A DNA stretch of 64,000 nucleotides. Source: Typha latifolia (taxonomy: Eukaryota; Streptophyta; Magnoliopsida; Poales; Typhaceae). Positions 13,310-27,000 of this stretch are shown in pieces (position 1 is the first letter of the stretch; each line of letters begins with the position of its first letter). Location of the stretch: positions 5,024,501 to 5,088,500 of the forward strand of contig CM034104.1 of NCBI GenBank assembly GCA_019914945.1, in the 5' to 3' direction. The notes under the pieces are model-generated. The model saw nothing but the letters and a program-made list of their open reading frames with translations, was not told the DNA's origin and did no database searches. Position numbers and translations under genes: made by a program.

Positions 13310-16300
13310 GGAGGGGGCTTGTCGGAGGTCGCTAGAAGAAAGAGAGAAAGAAAGAGAGAAAGAAAGAGAGAGAAGAAAGAATAAAATAAAAAAAAAATGT
13401 ACTCATCTGAGGACACCGGAGGTTTAGGTTGCTAAATCTTGGTCGGAGGATGTCCCCAGACGTTGAGGTTGTTGGGGAGCTGCCAACGGGTTGGGTGGGA
13501 GAGTAGAGAATGAGAAAGAGAGAGGAGAGAAAAGAGAGAAAAGAGAGAAGAGAGAAAAAGTGTAATTGATGTTCAATCTGTATTTGACTAATCCAACCCG
13601 TATCAGGCAAGATCAGCTGATCCTGACTCGATACGGATCAGGTATTGATCGATATCAGGCCGAAACCAATAATTGAATTAGTTTCAGCCTTGGATCAGGA
13701 TCGGTTATGGTCGATCCTGATTTGCAATTTAGAATATTGATTACAAATCCAACTTAGAAAATCAAAATCAAGTAGGAAAAAGAAACTTGAATCCTAGTCA
13801 GATTAAGTAATCTGAATCCTTTTAGGACTAGGAAAATTGAATACTATTCAAACTATGAAAATATATCTAATTCAAATCCAAAAGTGAAAACCAAGAGTAG
13901 AAAACATAAAGCTGATAATGAATAAGGAAAGTAAAAGCACAAGTAACATAATCACACGATTTATTTTTAACGTGGAGCTCTCACCAAAGGATAAAATCAG
14001 GGATCCAATCAATCTCTCGGATTATTCTATTTCATTATCAAACGAAGATACAAGATTCTCAACAATTACTTCTACCCTACTCCGGACAACCTCTAATTGA
14101 AGCACTCTTGATCAAACTCCCGTTTCAATGATCTATATAGTGAAGTAGATTGAATTTTCATTTGATTGTTTTTAACTCGATGTGGATTAAATTTTTGAAC
14201 TCCTCGTGTTGGTATAGATGTCGATATAGACAACTCAGTTCAACTACTCCGAAGTGTTGCAAAATGTATTCGGTATTTGACTAGCATTTAGACTGTTCCA
14301 TTACAGAAATCATGTCACGGTTCGAACCTGCAAGGATCGGTTCGAACCGGTTATACATAATCGCTGAAATTGGCTTGATTTTGAATCCATTCTGCAATTT
14401 CTTTGCATGTATAAAACTTTCATAAGTAGTGTGACTTGATTATACACAAAACCAATATTGTATATCATATTTATGAGTGCTTTGTGTCCATGAATTTGTC
14501 ATGATAAAATATTGCACATACAATGCCAAGGTTATGAATGCTAGTTATTTGTCTTGTTCAAGGTTATAGCCGATGAGCCACATTACAGTAGTTAGTCTCC
14601 CTTGACTACCAGTTAGCTCCTCATGGCTAATTAATGATGATTTCTTCATATGTGCTTTCAATGCTACTGAATATCACCATCTTGATGTGTTATTCGGCTA
14701 TCTTTTTTTTTTCTCTCCTCGACATAGTTAAAATTTTGGGCAAGACAAGGAAAAGAATGAAAAGTATAAATCAAAGTCGAAGATGAAAGCCAACAACCAA
14801 AATCGATTCGGTTTAGAAAACAAAATTCTACTAGTTTAGAAAAGTGATTTAAAATCGAACTTTGAAAATCGAAGTTAAGTACGAGATAGAAATCTGAGTA
14901 CTACTCAAACTACAAAAATTGAACTCAACTCGATGAATGAAAAATCACGTAAGAGTAGGAAAATGAAAAGCCATGACAGAATATGAAAAATGAAGCATGA
15001 CAAATACACCACGACATGTTTTTTTCTTAACATGAAAAATCACTCACGCATAGAGAAAAAAAATCATCGATCCGCCCAAAACCGATTAATCTATTTAATT
15101 AAGAAATAGAAATAAGACTGACTTACAACCATTCTTAACAGTCCAATACCGTAGTGTTTAAGTAATCTTTTGAATAAGAACTGCCTAACTAACTATTCTT
15201 TCTCTTTGGTACACACTAGAGCTACATATTAACCTCAAATGCAATGTGTTGATAGTGGTGGTAGGCAAATGATTAGTTCCTCTGATGCTTTAGAATCATC
15301 CTCTGTTGAGGCTCACAAAAATATATATGGTGATGCTCCTCACAATTGATGAGAATAGAATTGAAATGGGTTCTCTTTCTATTTTCTATCTTCCTCTAAT
15401 CCCCTAGATCGTTTTTATAGATGTGAGGAAGTATTTTACTTCATACTAGGAGAATCCACCAAAGAAAACTCCAAGAATTGGTTAAAGAAATCCTTATTTT
15501 CTGTCCATGTCAGCCATCCGGATGTCCCTTACCAGTGAAGCATAGACACGGGCACGGGACACGGACACGACACGATACGGACACGGCAACACAACAATTT
15601 TTGAAAATATAGGACACGGACACGACGAAATAAAAAAATAAAAAAATATATTATTGATACATCTAAAGTAAAAGTTTGCAATCTAATAGTGTTAAATACA
15701 TATATCAAGCTATAAGAACTAAGAAGTATCATTCAAAGAACTAAGAAGTACACATCAAGCTATAAGAACTAATTTAAAAATAATAACAAAATTGAAAGAC
15801 AATCAAAAGCGTAAAAAATTCTAAAAAGATATCAGATTATTATTACAAGCTCCAAAAGTGCAAAACATGTCCAACTGTCCAAGTAACTGAGTTCTACAGA
15901 AGTTTAAAAACTCACAATCATTACAAAATAGCAACATAAGGTAGATCATTCATCTTCAATTGCCTCATTGCCTTCATCAACAAACATTATAGTCTCCAAA
16001 TCCGGTTCATAAATTGAGAGATCAGCAAACTCCAACATTCCTGCACCATTAAAGGAATCATAAGAATCTCCTCCAACATCCCACATCTTGGTCTCCTTTC
16101 TCAAATAATCTGGAGACCTCCTTAATAGAAGGTGAAGATTAGTATGCACATATACTAAATCTTCAGCTCTTTGTGGAGTTATCTTGTTCCTTTTCAATTA
16201 ATGGATGAAAGAATAGGTGCTCCAGTTCCTCTCACAACTTGAAGAAGAGCAAGGTTGCCCAAGTAACCTAAGTGCTAAATTATGAAGAATAGGAGCAGAA

Positions 16301-19300
16301 GCACCATGAGCAACCCACCACATGTTTGGATCAAACTCATTTCTATCTACTATTGAATCATACTCAGCAAAACTTTTGGTTGATGTGGAGAAACTAGTAT
16401 ACTCTTGGTATGCCATTTTTCATTCTTCTGCATTTGGAAATAACCTTTTTAAGCATTTATTCCTCATATTAGAAATTTCCAAATCCTTATGCGGTGGTAC
16501 ACGATTTGGATCCTCTTGAATTCATGATGAGCTATAATACCTATTAACATAATCATATAATTAGTAAACAATAGCAATGAAATAACAATAAAATTTTTAA
16601 TCATAAGAAAGATGACTATAGAAATTAAATTAACCTTGGATTCAAAGAATGTGCTAAGCAATGTAATGGCGTATTGCTTTTATCCCATCTATCCACTAGG
16701 ATCTTGTGCACCACTGAATAAAAAATAGATTCTTCGCCTTCTTTCTTGTTTTCATGCATAAATATGACTGTCTTCACCTTTTCAATCATTGTATTCCACA
16801 TTTCATATATCAAATGTAAGCATGGTTTATCTGTGTCTGCAACCCGTAGCATACTGTATATAAGCTCTGTGAAGGCAAGTATATATTCAATTTTATCCCA
16901 CCAAATATCATCAAGAACTTTATCTTTGACAAACTGTGCTTTGCCAATATCATCTTCCCTATAAGAATTCCATTTATCACTGATTACCATTGATTGAAGA
17001 CCCTTCTTGATCATTCTAAATCTTTTCAACATTATAATCACCGAAGCAAAGTGAGTCTCCGCAATAGCAAGCAATTTTAAGTTGACAAATTCATTAAAAA
17101 TAGCCAACCTCATTGAATGCTGCATGATGACATTTTTTATGCACATTACATCCCCTGCAATTACTGAAATTTAGCTACACTCATCAAACACAATCTCATT
17201 TGCCTCGGTGTTTTTTGCTGCACATATGTTCTTCAAAGCTAGGTTAAGAGTGTGAATTACACATGGAGTCCAAAAAATGTGAGAAAACCTTGCTTCAAAA
17301 AGCATCCCTGTTGTCTTATAAACAGGTGCATTAGCTGTAACCACTTGGACTATATTATGAGGTCTAACCTCTTCAATGATTTTAATGATCAAATTAGAGA
17401 TAAAAAAATTTGTCTTTATATTCTCCTTCACAATTCACAACTCTCAAGAACATAGGCTGAAACACCCACACCTCCAAATACACGTGTAAATCGCGTGGAT
17501 AAATCCCCCCACGCGGTGCATCACATGACCTGTCAGTATAAGGATTTCACAAGGCACACAACATCACAAATTCACCATAATTAAACTCAACCATAAGAGT
17601 CCGGATACAAATTCCACAAGCCACAACAAGTCTTCCAAATATACATCCAAAATACAATGCTAAAGTCGAAAATACATCATCAATCATAACGCCCTCGTAG
17701 GGGCTTAATACAGTTAATAGACATACTGAAAAAGAAAGGCAACTACTCCTCGCTACCCGCACCTGCGTCCTCTAGCTCTGAAATAATGCCACCAAGAGGT
17801 GGTGAGCTTACAGCCCAGCGAGTAAGATCCATACCATCTAAAATAATGAAATCGCATATGTATATACATTGTATGCCTATATTTGCTAGCAATAACAATA
17901 TGCTTGTTGAGATGGCTTAGCATGAGTTACTAAGTCAATGTAATCGATAAAGATTATTAGTCACTATCCTGGAACATACTAGTTCCTAACGTATCAAGAT
18001 AAGTCCACATAGATATAAAGCTTGATACAATTTCTTATTCGTACACATCTTAATCATAATGTTTACATGTTATGTATAGCAATAAAAGAGCAGTTTAGTC
18101 ATCTCATGCCTACCAAAGCATTAATCATACTTATCATCACTCACCGAGCTATTCACCACACAGGGTAAATACTCTCAAGAAACAATCATTCATCACATAA
18201 GCATCCATCATCTCATACATCGAGGGGGAATATATACACATATAGCGGTAATGCCACCTACACGTGTATGGCGACACTATAAGTGACCGGTTGTGTGGCC
18301 ATCAGACTAAGGACCCCGGTCGTAAGCCCATATCTCACCCTCTCTAAATCATCACCGCCCTCAGCGGGAGAATTGGGAGCCCTCAGCTCATCAACAGACG
18401 CCCTAACCCTGCGTCGTCGGGTACCGCTAGAGTTATATCCCCACCTCACAATCATGTTCTTCTATCATCATAATCTAGTCTTGACTATGCAGTATAACTA
18501 CATGAATGCCACACAGGCTCCTAACCTCAAGTGTAGGCCGCTAATAGTATAGTCATATAAAATACACTCTACCCTTAACCTTGGGCTGAGTGAGTAAGTA
18601 TTGTATAGTCAGAATCCGACTACTAATGATAGGTGGAAGTGGTGCAGTGTCTATGAGTGTATAAAGTATGTCATAGTCATCATGATCGTTACATTCTATA
18701 TTCACAACAGATATACATATATGCATGCGTATGTCATACAAGATACATGTAGAGCATCATCACACTAATGTTTATGCTACATTAACATTCTCATAATATC
18801 ATGATGAGTAAATTATCAATAACTGCATATGGAAAAACATAACATAGTATACTAAATGCATGTATTAATACCGACACTTCCTACAGTGTCATGACAGGTA
18901 TAATGACTTTAACTACATTATTCTAGATTTATATAACTCTACTCGCCTGGGGGGTCTCCACAGTATGTTAAATCTCGTCAGCTAGCCAGCTCTTCCGAAA
19001 TCCCAAAATCTCCCTCACGCGGTGTCAATCCTATTAATTCACGCAAGTAAGACATACGTAAGATTAGCGAACTAATAGAATTAATTATCTTATTAGAGCA
19101 TTTATGTTTGGCAAATACATGAGTCAAGGGTCTCCTAGGGCGAGTCTTATGTTATCCTAAAATTCACATGATACTAAATTGTCATTACGGGGGGTCAAGC
19201 TAATTAAATCAGGTGGAAATAGATAAACGGGGTTAGGGTCCAAAGGGTCCCAAATGGGCTAGGCTAGAGGTAATGGGTTAGGCTCAAACCCAACCCAAAG

Positions 19301-20887
19301 GCAAGAGGGCCTTGGTGGGCTGGGAGCCCAACCACAGCCCACTAAGGTTGGATTAGTGGGCTGCAGGCTGCAGCCCAATTGGGTTAGTGGGCTGCAGCCT
19401 GCAGCCCACTCGAGGCGGCGAGGTGAGCTCCATGGCCAGCGGCCATGGAGGTCCTTCCTCCCAAACCCAAAGGCTCGAAGCCCGTCCAGGAAGCCCCTTC
19501 CCCGGAGCTCTTAGACCGACGGCCGGACGCGGGGGTGTCGGCCGCCGAGGATGATGGCGAGATGGGGGGAAATTAACTATTGAATTTTAACGAGGTTGAG
19601 GCTTACCGCGATCCGTGCGCTCGACTTCGTCGGCAACCCACGAGAGAGGGAGAGCGGTAGTGAGGTGGAGAAGAATGGGGGGGGGGGGGGGGTTCGGGAT
19701 GGCTGCGGTGAAGGGAATGAGATAAGGGAGATGGGGAAGGTGGCGTGCACAGTAAGGGAAGGGGAAGAAGAAGGAGAAGAGAGGACGGGGAGGGTGGCAG
19801 GCTCCCGTGACGCACGCGCTCGGCGCCTGCGTCAGGGATTTTTTTTTTTTTTAAAATTGGGGTGTTACATAGGCCCACTCTTAGTCATCGCTAAAAAATT
19901 TATAAGTGGTCTCCTCTGTGCATTAGTCCAACCATCACATACAATAGGGTTTTGCAACATTTCAATATTTGCTCTCTCTTGTTAAAGTAGTGTAGTTCTC
20001 AACATATTGTAGCCCGGAGGCACAAATCTAGAAATATTATTATTTGTTGCAAATTGAAAGGCTCTAACATAATGAGGGTTTCTTGCCAAATGAAAAGGCA
20101 ACCCTGCTGGATAAAACATTCTTGTAATCTCACAATATAATTGATTACGAGCACCATAATTAAATGACTTCTCAATAGGTGTCATTTATTATTGCTCTTT
20201 TTTTTTCTTGATGTCCCTCCCATATCAAAACCTACACCTCCAACTGAGCTACTAGAAGATGCCGCTTGTCCAAATTTTGCTAAAGGAATTTGTTTAGGCA
20301 TCGAATTTTTAATTCTCAACTCAGCCATATCAATAACCCTTTTTATTTCCATAACATGTTCACTACTCACTTTTGGACAACCTCTAATTCCATGCCTACT
20401 AATTTTCAGCAAATGAGTTTTTACTCTATAATATAATCCCTTGTAGACTTGTTGACAATAATTGCATGTAAAATTATGATTTCCTCCACCTTCTTCCAAT
20501 TTCTCTATCTTAGTAACATATCTCCACAAGGGAGCATTATCATCCACAGAAGATGCAGTATTTTGACTAGAATCAGTATTATTTTCAGTATTCATTTTTC
20601 TTCAACCGCAATAAAACTACATTAGTAAAGAGATATGTATTAGCAGATTAATAATTTAACAGATAGAGATTAGAGAAGCTTTAATATAATTTAACAATTT
20701 AATAATAGAGATAGCGAGAGAGAATGAGAGAGAGAGAGACAGTGAGACAGAGAGAATGAGAGGGAGGAAGAGATAGAGACAGAGAGAGATAATGAGAGGG
20801 AGGGAGGGAGGAAGAGACAGAGAGAGAGAGACATCGTGAGAGTGAGACAGCGAGAGAGAGAGAGAATGAGAGATTGTGAGAGAGGGA

Positions 20888-20941
<54 letters not shown>

Positions 20942-21020
20942 ATGAGAGAGGGAGGGAGGGAGGAAGATACAGGGAGAGAGACAGAGACAGGGAGGGAGGG
21001 AGAGACAGTGAGAGAGTGAA

Positions 21021-21069
<49 letters not shown>

Positions 21070-24000
21070 TAGGGAGATACAGGGAGGGAGGGACGGAGAC
21101 AGGGAGGGCATGGAGGGAGGGAGGGAGGGAGGAAGAGACGGAGAGAGAGAGAGAGACAGGGAGAGAGAAGAACTTGCGTCATCGCCATGCTCAGCTCGCC
21201 GCACTCGCTTAGCAACCCGTCGCGCCTCGGATCGTCGCTCAGCAACTGCTCGAGGGTTTTAGGGCTTCGATCGAATCGATCAATTCCGTTGCTCAACAGT
21301 GAAGGTAAGGTTTTATTATAGGGTTTGAATCTGGGTTAATAACATTTGACCGAACCCTACCCGACCCGTTAAACAATATCTAAAATACCGCTCGTGTCCC
21401 AACAGTGTTTGATTTTTTTGGTTTTTTTTTGGGAAACTCTAGACACGTGTCCCACGTGTGTCCGTGCTTCATAGTCCCTTACCTTAGTCGGACGAGGTTT
21501 TGAAAGCTGCTTACTGAAACTGAATTTTGGTTGAAATGTTTTGATCTTCTATAAATTATGTAACTTGTCCATATACTTGAATCCAAATTGTACAACTTTA
21601 GTACATGTAAGTTTGTACATGAATTTGTTATTACACAATAGTTGCACTTACAACAGTGATAGTACTCCTATTATAGAAATTGGAATGTTTAATGAAATGC
21701 CTTCTGTATTTAAAATCTGTTTTAAATAAGACTATTCAGGATCGTCATTGTTATTCTACTTCCTTTTAATTCATATTTTGTATATAATACTTTGAATTTG
21801 TCCTATGCTTCAAGCTATTTTTAATCTCTAATTCATACTCTTAAACTTAGAACTCCATCATGAATAGTTGAATACTTAACTATTAGGCCTTATCTTCTAG
21901 TTTACATTGCCGGCCTATCATACTTAATATACTTCGTACGTGTTTTACCACTTCATCTTAGCTTTTCTTGTTAATTGCGATGCTTTATTGTATTTTCTCA
22001 TTAATTCCTCTTACATTTGATTTGCTCATCCTTCCTTCTAGAAGGGGGACCTTTTACTTGGATAAGATCACTCCTTTTGGTGTCCCATGCAGTCGCCGAT
22101 GTTTTAAAAAATTGTAGGCCATTGTTATGGATCGTGCGTCTGTTCTCGATCAAGCTTGGATGCAGGAAAGTAGTCCGCGCAGTCGGAGGAGAATATTATG
22201 AAAATATTCTCCCGTAGTCAAAAAATTACGAAACCAGTGGTGATCATTCCGTATCTTTCTGATCTACTTTTGCAGATTCTGATTGCACCTGGGGTGAAAA
22301 TACGCAATATTGCGGTGAAGGTGGAGATGATGGGTGATGGTGATGATGGTGATAAAGGTGGTGATAATGGTGATGGATTTGGTGGAACGTGGTCGAGGGG
22401 GATTAGAGGTAACTGGTGTCAAGATAACACACGGCTAGGGCTTGAATGAGGAGAGAGAAGAGTTAGGTTAGAGGAGGAAGGGAAAAAATTTAATATTCAT
22501 TCATAATAATTCATTAGGTTGCCATCCACATCTTAAAAGGCTAGCCTAACAAGCCAAATTAACAATCGGTAAACCTAAAAACATTGCATTCTCGCCGATC
22601 GCATTCAAACGCATAATTGACATTCGTAAAGGGCATTCGAACACGATCTCCCCAATTCGAACGCGACATTCAGGATTCTTTTTTTCTGAAGAAAACAACT
22701 AAAACAAAACAAGAAATATGGCCCATAGGTTGTATCCATGCACGAGATGACTTAGTATGGTCTGAATCACATCAGCCATCCCCTAAATATAAGGTTGTAA
22801 AATAACACAAAGCTACAAAACATTAAAATATCTCCAAGTATCTACAAGAAAAGCTGTTGTTCCTTAAATGGAGGCGGTTGTTGTTATTGCTGTTGCAAGA
22901 GTAGTCTTATAGTGTCAGCAGCCTTTTGGCTGTTGCTTTTCCTGTTCTCAGTAGCAGTCTTCAGTACTAATCCTTACAAGTAAAAGCCATGAAAAAAAGA
23001 ACAACCTCTTAAGAGGAATTACGAATCTCTTAGAATGAACAATAGGTAGGTTTGGGACACAAGTAGGCATAGTAATTTATATTTAATACCTACACGAGAA
23101 CTGTTAATGGGTGCAAAAACCATCTATTACCAGCTACTAAGCCCAATTGAGTGATTAGGTGCCCGATTGACTGCCTAGGCGGGCATCTAGGTTCAAACCG
23201 CCTTAAGGACCTGCCTATCTTTTAGATGGGTGCTTTTGGCGGTCTCCTAGGCAGCCACCTTGATAGTTTTCCAAAACATTGACATCACTGTTGGACTTGT
23301 CCAAACAACTGCAGCTGACTTTAATGTACTTTATCTCGTGTGAACATTGTCCATTACTTGTGTTGAATGCAATGATCTTTTATTATACTTTTTTCTAGTG
23401 ACGCCACTCATCCATCTATGTTCTCAAATTTCCCATTTTGGCACCATGGTTGATTTTTTGTATGTTATTTTCTAGTTGCCTAATATTCATATCCATAAAG
23501 CATGGTCAGTTTTATACTTTAGATGCATTTCTCTGATTTAACATGTGTAGTTACCAACTTAATTACCACATTAAATGGTCAGTTTTATACTTTTTGGACG
23601 CTGTTATGCATGTATTCATGTTACTGTACTTTATTGCTTGCAGTTCATCCATTTAAATGGTTTTGAAGATCTATGTTTGTTTTTGCTTCAACATAATGCC
23701 AAAATATAAATTGATCTTTTATCATGAAGGATAAAATGCCATTGCAACGGAGATTATTAAAGAAAAGTAGGGAATAAAATATTCTATAATTCAACATGAT
23801 CATACACACGTGCATTCCTCTGTCTGGTGTTCTTCACATTTACATGAATTATTTAATGATAGAAGTACTTCAAAACATCTTTTTTCTGGAAGGGTCCCAT
23901 TGTTAGATCATAACTGGAGTGTTTCTTGTCATTTGTGTTCATTTTGCTTGACTTTATATTGCATAGACATGCAAAGGACTTCTTATGTCAAATGACATCA

Positions 24001-27000
24001 TTATTCTTTACCAGAAACTTTTAATTGTTGGAACATTGTGTGTCATTCCTAAGTTGCATTAGGCTTAGATACAGCAGGTAAGTTTGGTAATAGCATGGAT
24101 TCATGTGTTGGGCAGCATAGTACATTCATCATATACTATACCAACATTCATCATATACTATACCAACAATGCGGCTCCCAACCAAGAGCCTAGCATGGCC
24201 TTATTTTATGCAAGGCACACAAGGCTGTGCCAAAATTACTTTGCCGGCTCAGTACTGTGGCACATGACATGTACAGTAGCAACCTTGTCGGCATGGGCTG
24301 CAACGTCACGTATAACCTTGGATATTAGTATGAGCAAATTGTTCCTATTTGTTTCATATGAGCCATTTACCTGATTTGGCCTTGGGATAGGATGACCTAA
24401 TTTCCTCTTTTAATTAGAATTTAAAATTTTATTGGTCAGAGAGGAGACAGTTGCTGCACTTGTCAATATTGGAGCTGATCCAGGTGCTGTTGAGGATCCA
24501 ACCTCAAAATTTCCTCAGGGGCAAACTGCTGCTGACTTGGCATCAATTAGAGGACATAAAGGAATTGCTGGTTACTTGGCTGAAGCACATTTGACAAGTC
24601 ATCTTTCATCATTAGTACTAAAAGAGAGTGCCATGGATAGTATTTCTGCAAGCCTTGCTTCTGAAAAGGCTGTCGAAGCTGTGCAGGAATCAAGTATTGT
24701 TGCTCTCGATGGTAGCAATGGAGAGCAGTTTTCACTAAGAGGATCCCTGGCTGCTATAAGAAACTCGGCTCAAGCTGCTGCACGAATACAAGCAGCTTTT
24801 AGAGTTCATTCATTCCGTCAAAGGCAATTGATGGAGAGCAAACATGAAGATACTGAGAACTTGGCTGAAGTGATTGTGCTGTCCTCTCTAAGTAACAAGC
24901 CTAAAAAATTAAGTCATTTCAATGAATCTTTGCACGGTGCTGCTATTAAAATTCAACAAAAATACCGTGGATGGAAGGGGCGGAAAGAATTTCTGAAGAT
25001 CCGTAACAAGATTGTGAAAATCCAGGTACATTATCAAACAAAGTAATTTCCAGCTACATGTAATTCTGTCATTGCTTGAATATACCATAATCCCTTTTAG
25101 CTACTATTTCTGCTTGTCTACAAAATTTGAAATCAAAGTCAACTAACGACACTGTTTATATAGACGTAGTTGAAAATGCAAGCAGAAATATGTGTCTTGC
25201 TGGAGGTCAGGCACCAACAATTCCAGAAATGAATTTTTGATGGTTAACTGTCTTATGGGATTCTTCTTCATTTCCATTCCTTTTCATTTACCCCTTCTCT
25301 TTTCTTTTTTAATTTCTTTTGAGATTGGAGGTATTTTAGGAAGTGCAGGAAAGTTTAGGACCCTACATGTTGAATGAGGTTACTATCTAGTTCTAGCCAA
25401 CTTCCCAATACTAGCTTGCAAATTCCAATATTGTCCTCTTTATAAAAAATGTAATGTTTTTTTTTTAATCCTTCGTAGGTTTAGAGTTGTGAAGTAAAAT
25501 TGGTGCAAGGGGTTGATATCAGGGATGAAATAAATCTGATATTTTTTAGTAGTATGCTTGTGATTAAACGTGTCAGTGCTATGTTTTGTATGTAGGGATT
25601 AATAAATTATTTCGTTTGGTTCAGTTATTGCACCTTCTCCAACTCAAGGGAAGTCATGTAGGAAGCATTCCATAACACACTGAAGTTTTTTACATGTAGT
25701 CTAGGTACAAATAATTGATGCTCAACAAAATCATCTTATCTTGGAGAGTGATGATGCTTTTGTCTTTCATCATTCTATTTTCACTTCTTAGGTCTTCTTT
25801 TCTGGAGGTGATATGTATGTTACGACGATTCTACCATCATAACATTTTTGTTTGAACAAATGTTATGTTGTCATGATAGGACATTTCATATTTAAGAAAT
25901 AAAATGTTTGTCACTTGTCAAGAATAATATTTTAATAGACGGTTGCGGATGACGGGCGGTCACCCTTATCGCTTAGGCAGAAGGCGGGCGATAGGGCAGG
26001 TGGCAAGGCGGTATAGCACTTCTAAATTAAAAAAATAAAAAATAAAAAAGTAAACATATATAATACAAATATTAAATAAATATATGTAATAATATAGTAT
26101 ATACACAATATTTAGTAGTGCGCTATAGCAAATTACTAAATAACATAATCACAATTCACAACCATAATAACAAGTTCACAACCATAAGGTCCATAACAAC
26201 TAATATAAATACATAATTAAAGATTCAAAATTATTATAGCTATATGTTCCTAACAACAAGTTCACAACCATAAAAAATAACATGATAAAAAATATTAAAA
26301 CCATAACAAATAACATATGATCAAAGAACTTATCTCATCTATCAGAGGAAACACTTTCAACTAGATTAAGTGGTTAACAAATAATAGATTAATAGATTAA
26401 GTGATTAACAGAATTACAGATTAAGAAAAAAAATGTAAAACAACAATTCAACAGATTAACTAATTAACAATGAAAACACAATCAATAATTCCTTCAATTA
26501 ACACAACAGATTAACTGCCTAGTATAACATATTAACAGATTAAGACAGAAAGTTGAAAATAAAAAAACATAACAATTCGGTGTTTGCCGCCGGTGGGAAG
26601 AAGTGGGAGAGAGGATCATACAATTTGTCATCGTCAATCCTTTTCTATCAGTTGCACTCATAGTTGCTCGATATATAGGATCTAGAGAGTCGTAGAGGAA
26701 GAGAAAGCCTTCACTACCGCTGGCCGTGGAAAGGTGAGCCGTAGAGGAAGAGAGAGCCTTCACCGCCGCTGGTCGTGAAAAGGAGAGCTGAAGAGGAAGA
26801 GAGAGGGGTTTAGGATTTTGGCGAGCTGAACCGCTTCCATTAGTTTTAAGAGATGTTTTTTTTTTAATATACAACTTACCTGTACCTGATTCCAACTTGA
26901 CTCGCGTCCATTAGTTTTAAGATTTGGTGAGCTGAACCGCTAGCCCGCAAGGCCCACTTGGCGTTTTTCAGCGACTAGGTGGCCCACAAAGGTGAGTGAA

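Larger units (their letters stand above)
10035..13675 (-). mobile_element. Decayed hAT transposon, same family as the 40.1-kb copy
   Basis: Several blocks match, in reverse orientation, the hAT at 40087-44084. The left end starts CAAGGTT and then CAGTATTGGGATTGG, the counterpart of that element's 3' end. Sequence at 10320-10430 corresponds to its 43700-43800. Minus-strand frame 11446-11219 (NTTFRNAFWDSIKITTVVF) parallels its 42300-42420. A pyrimidine/purine tract at 12.8-13.6 kb parallels its 40.28-40.44 kb. The right end is placed near 13675 from a GGCCGAAAC match. Both termini have diverged and no target duplication is visible, so exact ends are uncertain. Many stops and frameshifts make it a dead copy. 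Confidence 0.75.
15533..21474 (-). mobile_element. hAT transposon with 8-bp target duplication, split by a solo LTR
   Basis: The exact 8-bp duplication TCCCTTAC flanks it at 15525-15532 and 21475-21482. The termini CAGTGAAGCA and TGCTTCATAG are imperfect inverted repeats (8 of 10). Subterminal ends carry repeated ACACGG/GACACG words. Without the nested LTR and its duplicated 5 bp the element is about 3.5 kb, typical for an autonomous hAT. Transposase is on the minus strand, 20595 down to 15946. The element sits in the giant CAMTA intron, opposite to the host gene. Confidence 0.92.
9322..24439 (+). other. Giant 15.1-kb CAMTA intron
   Basis: The donor at 9322 splits an arginine codon (AG|A) in the ankyrin repeats. 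The codon is completed exactly at 24440 after the acceptor TTGGTCAG, and the joined protein continues the ankyrin repeat without a gap. Almost all of the length is inserted DNA: a decayed hAT, LTR-like remnants, an intact-ended hAT with a nested solo LTR, and an older gypsy LTR. Confidence 0.9.
22775..24439. other. 3' part of giant intron
   Basis: Mostly AT-rich sequence. It includes a short transposon end at about 23160-23281 and a 22-bp tandem pair at 24124-24167, listed separately. No coding signal before the acceptor at 24439. Confidence 0.5.

Noticed and set aside
12860..13610. Lysine/arginine/glutamate-rich and serine/phenylalanine-rich open frames
   Set aside because: Same cause: pyrimidine/purine tract inside the decayed hAT.
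14308..14352. Possible tRNA (two GGTTCGAACC words)
   Set aside because: Only T-loop-like words; no acceptor, D or anticodon arms can be formed.
19596..19985. Plus-strand glycine/arginine/glutamate-rich frame
   Set aside because: Crosses the solo-LTR boundary and a poly-G run; it is LTR sequence plus hAT antisense, not a gene.
20656..21296. Long open frames of serine/leucine/proline around 20.7-21.3 kb
   Set aside because: Direct translation of a GA/CT microsatellite; no codon structure or domain.
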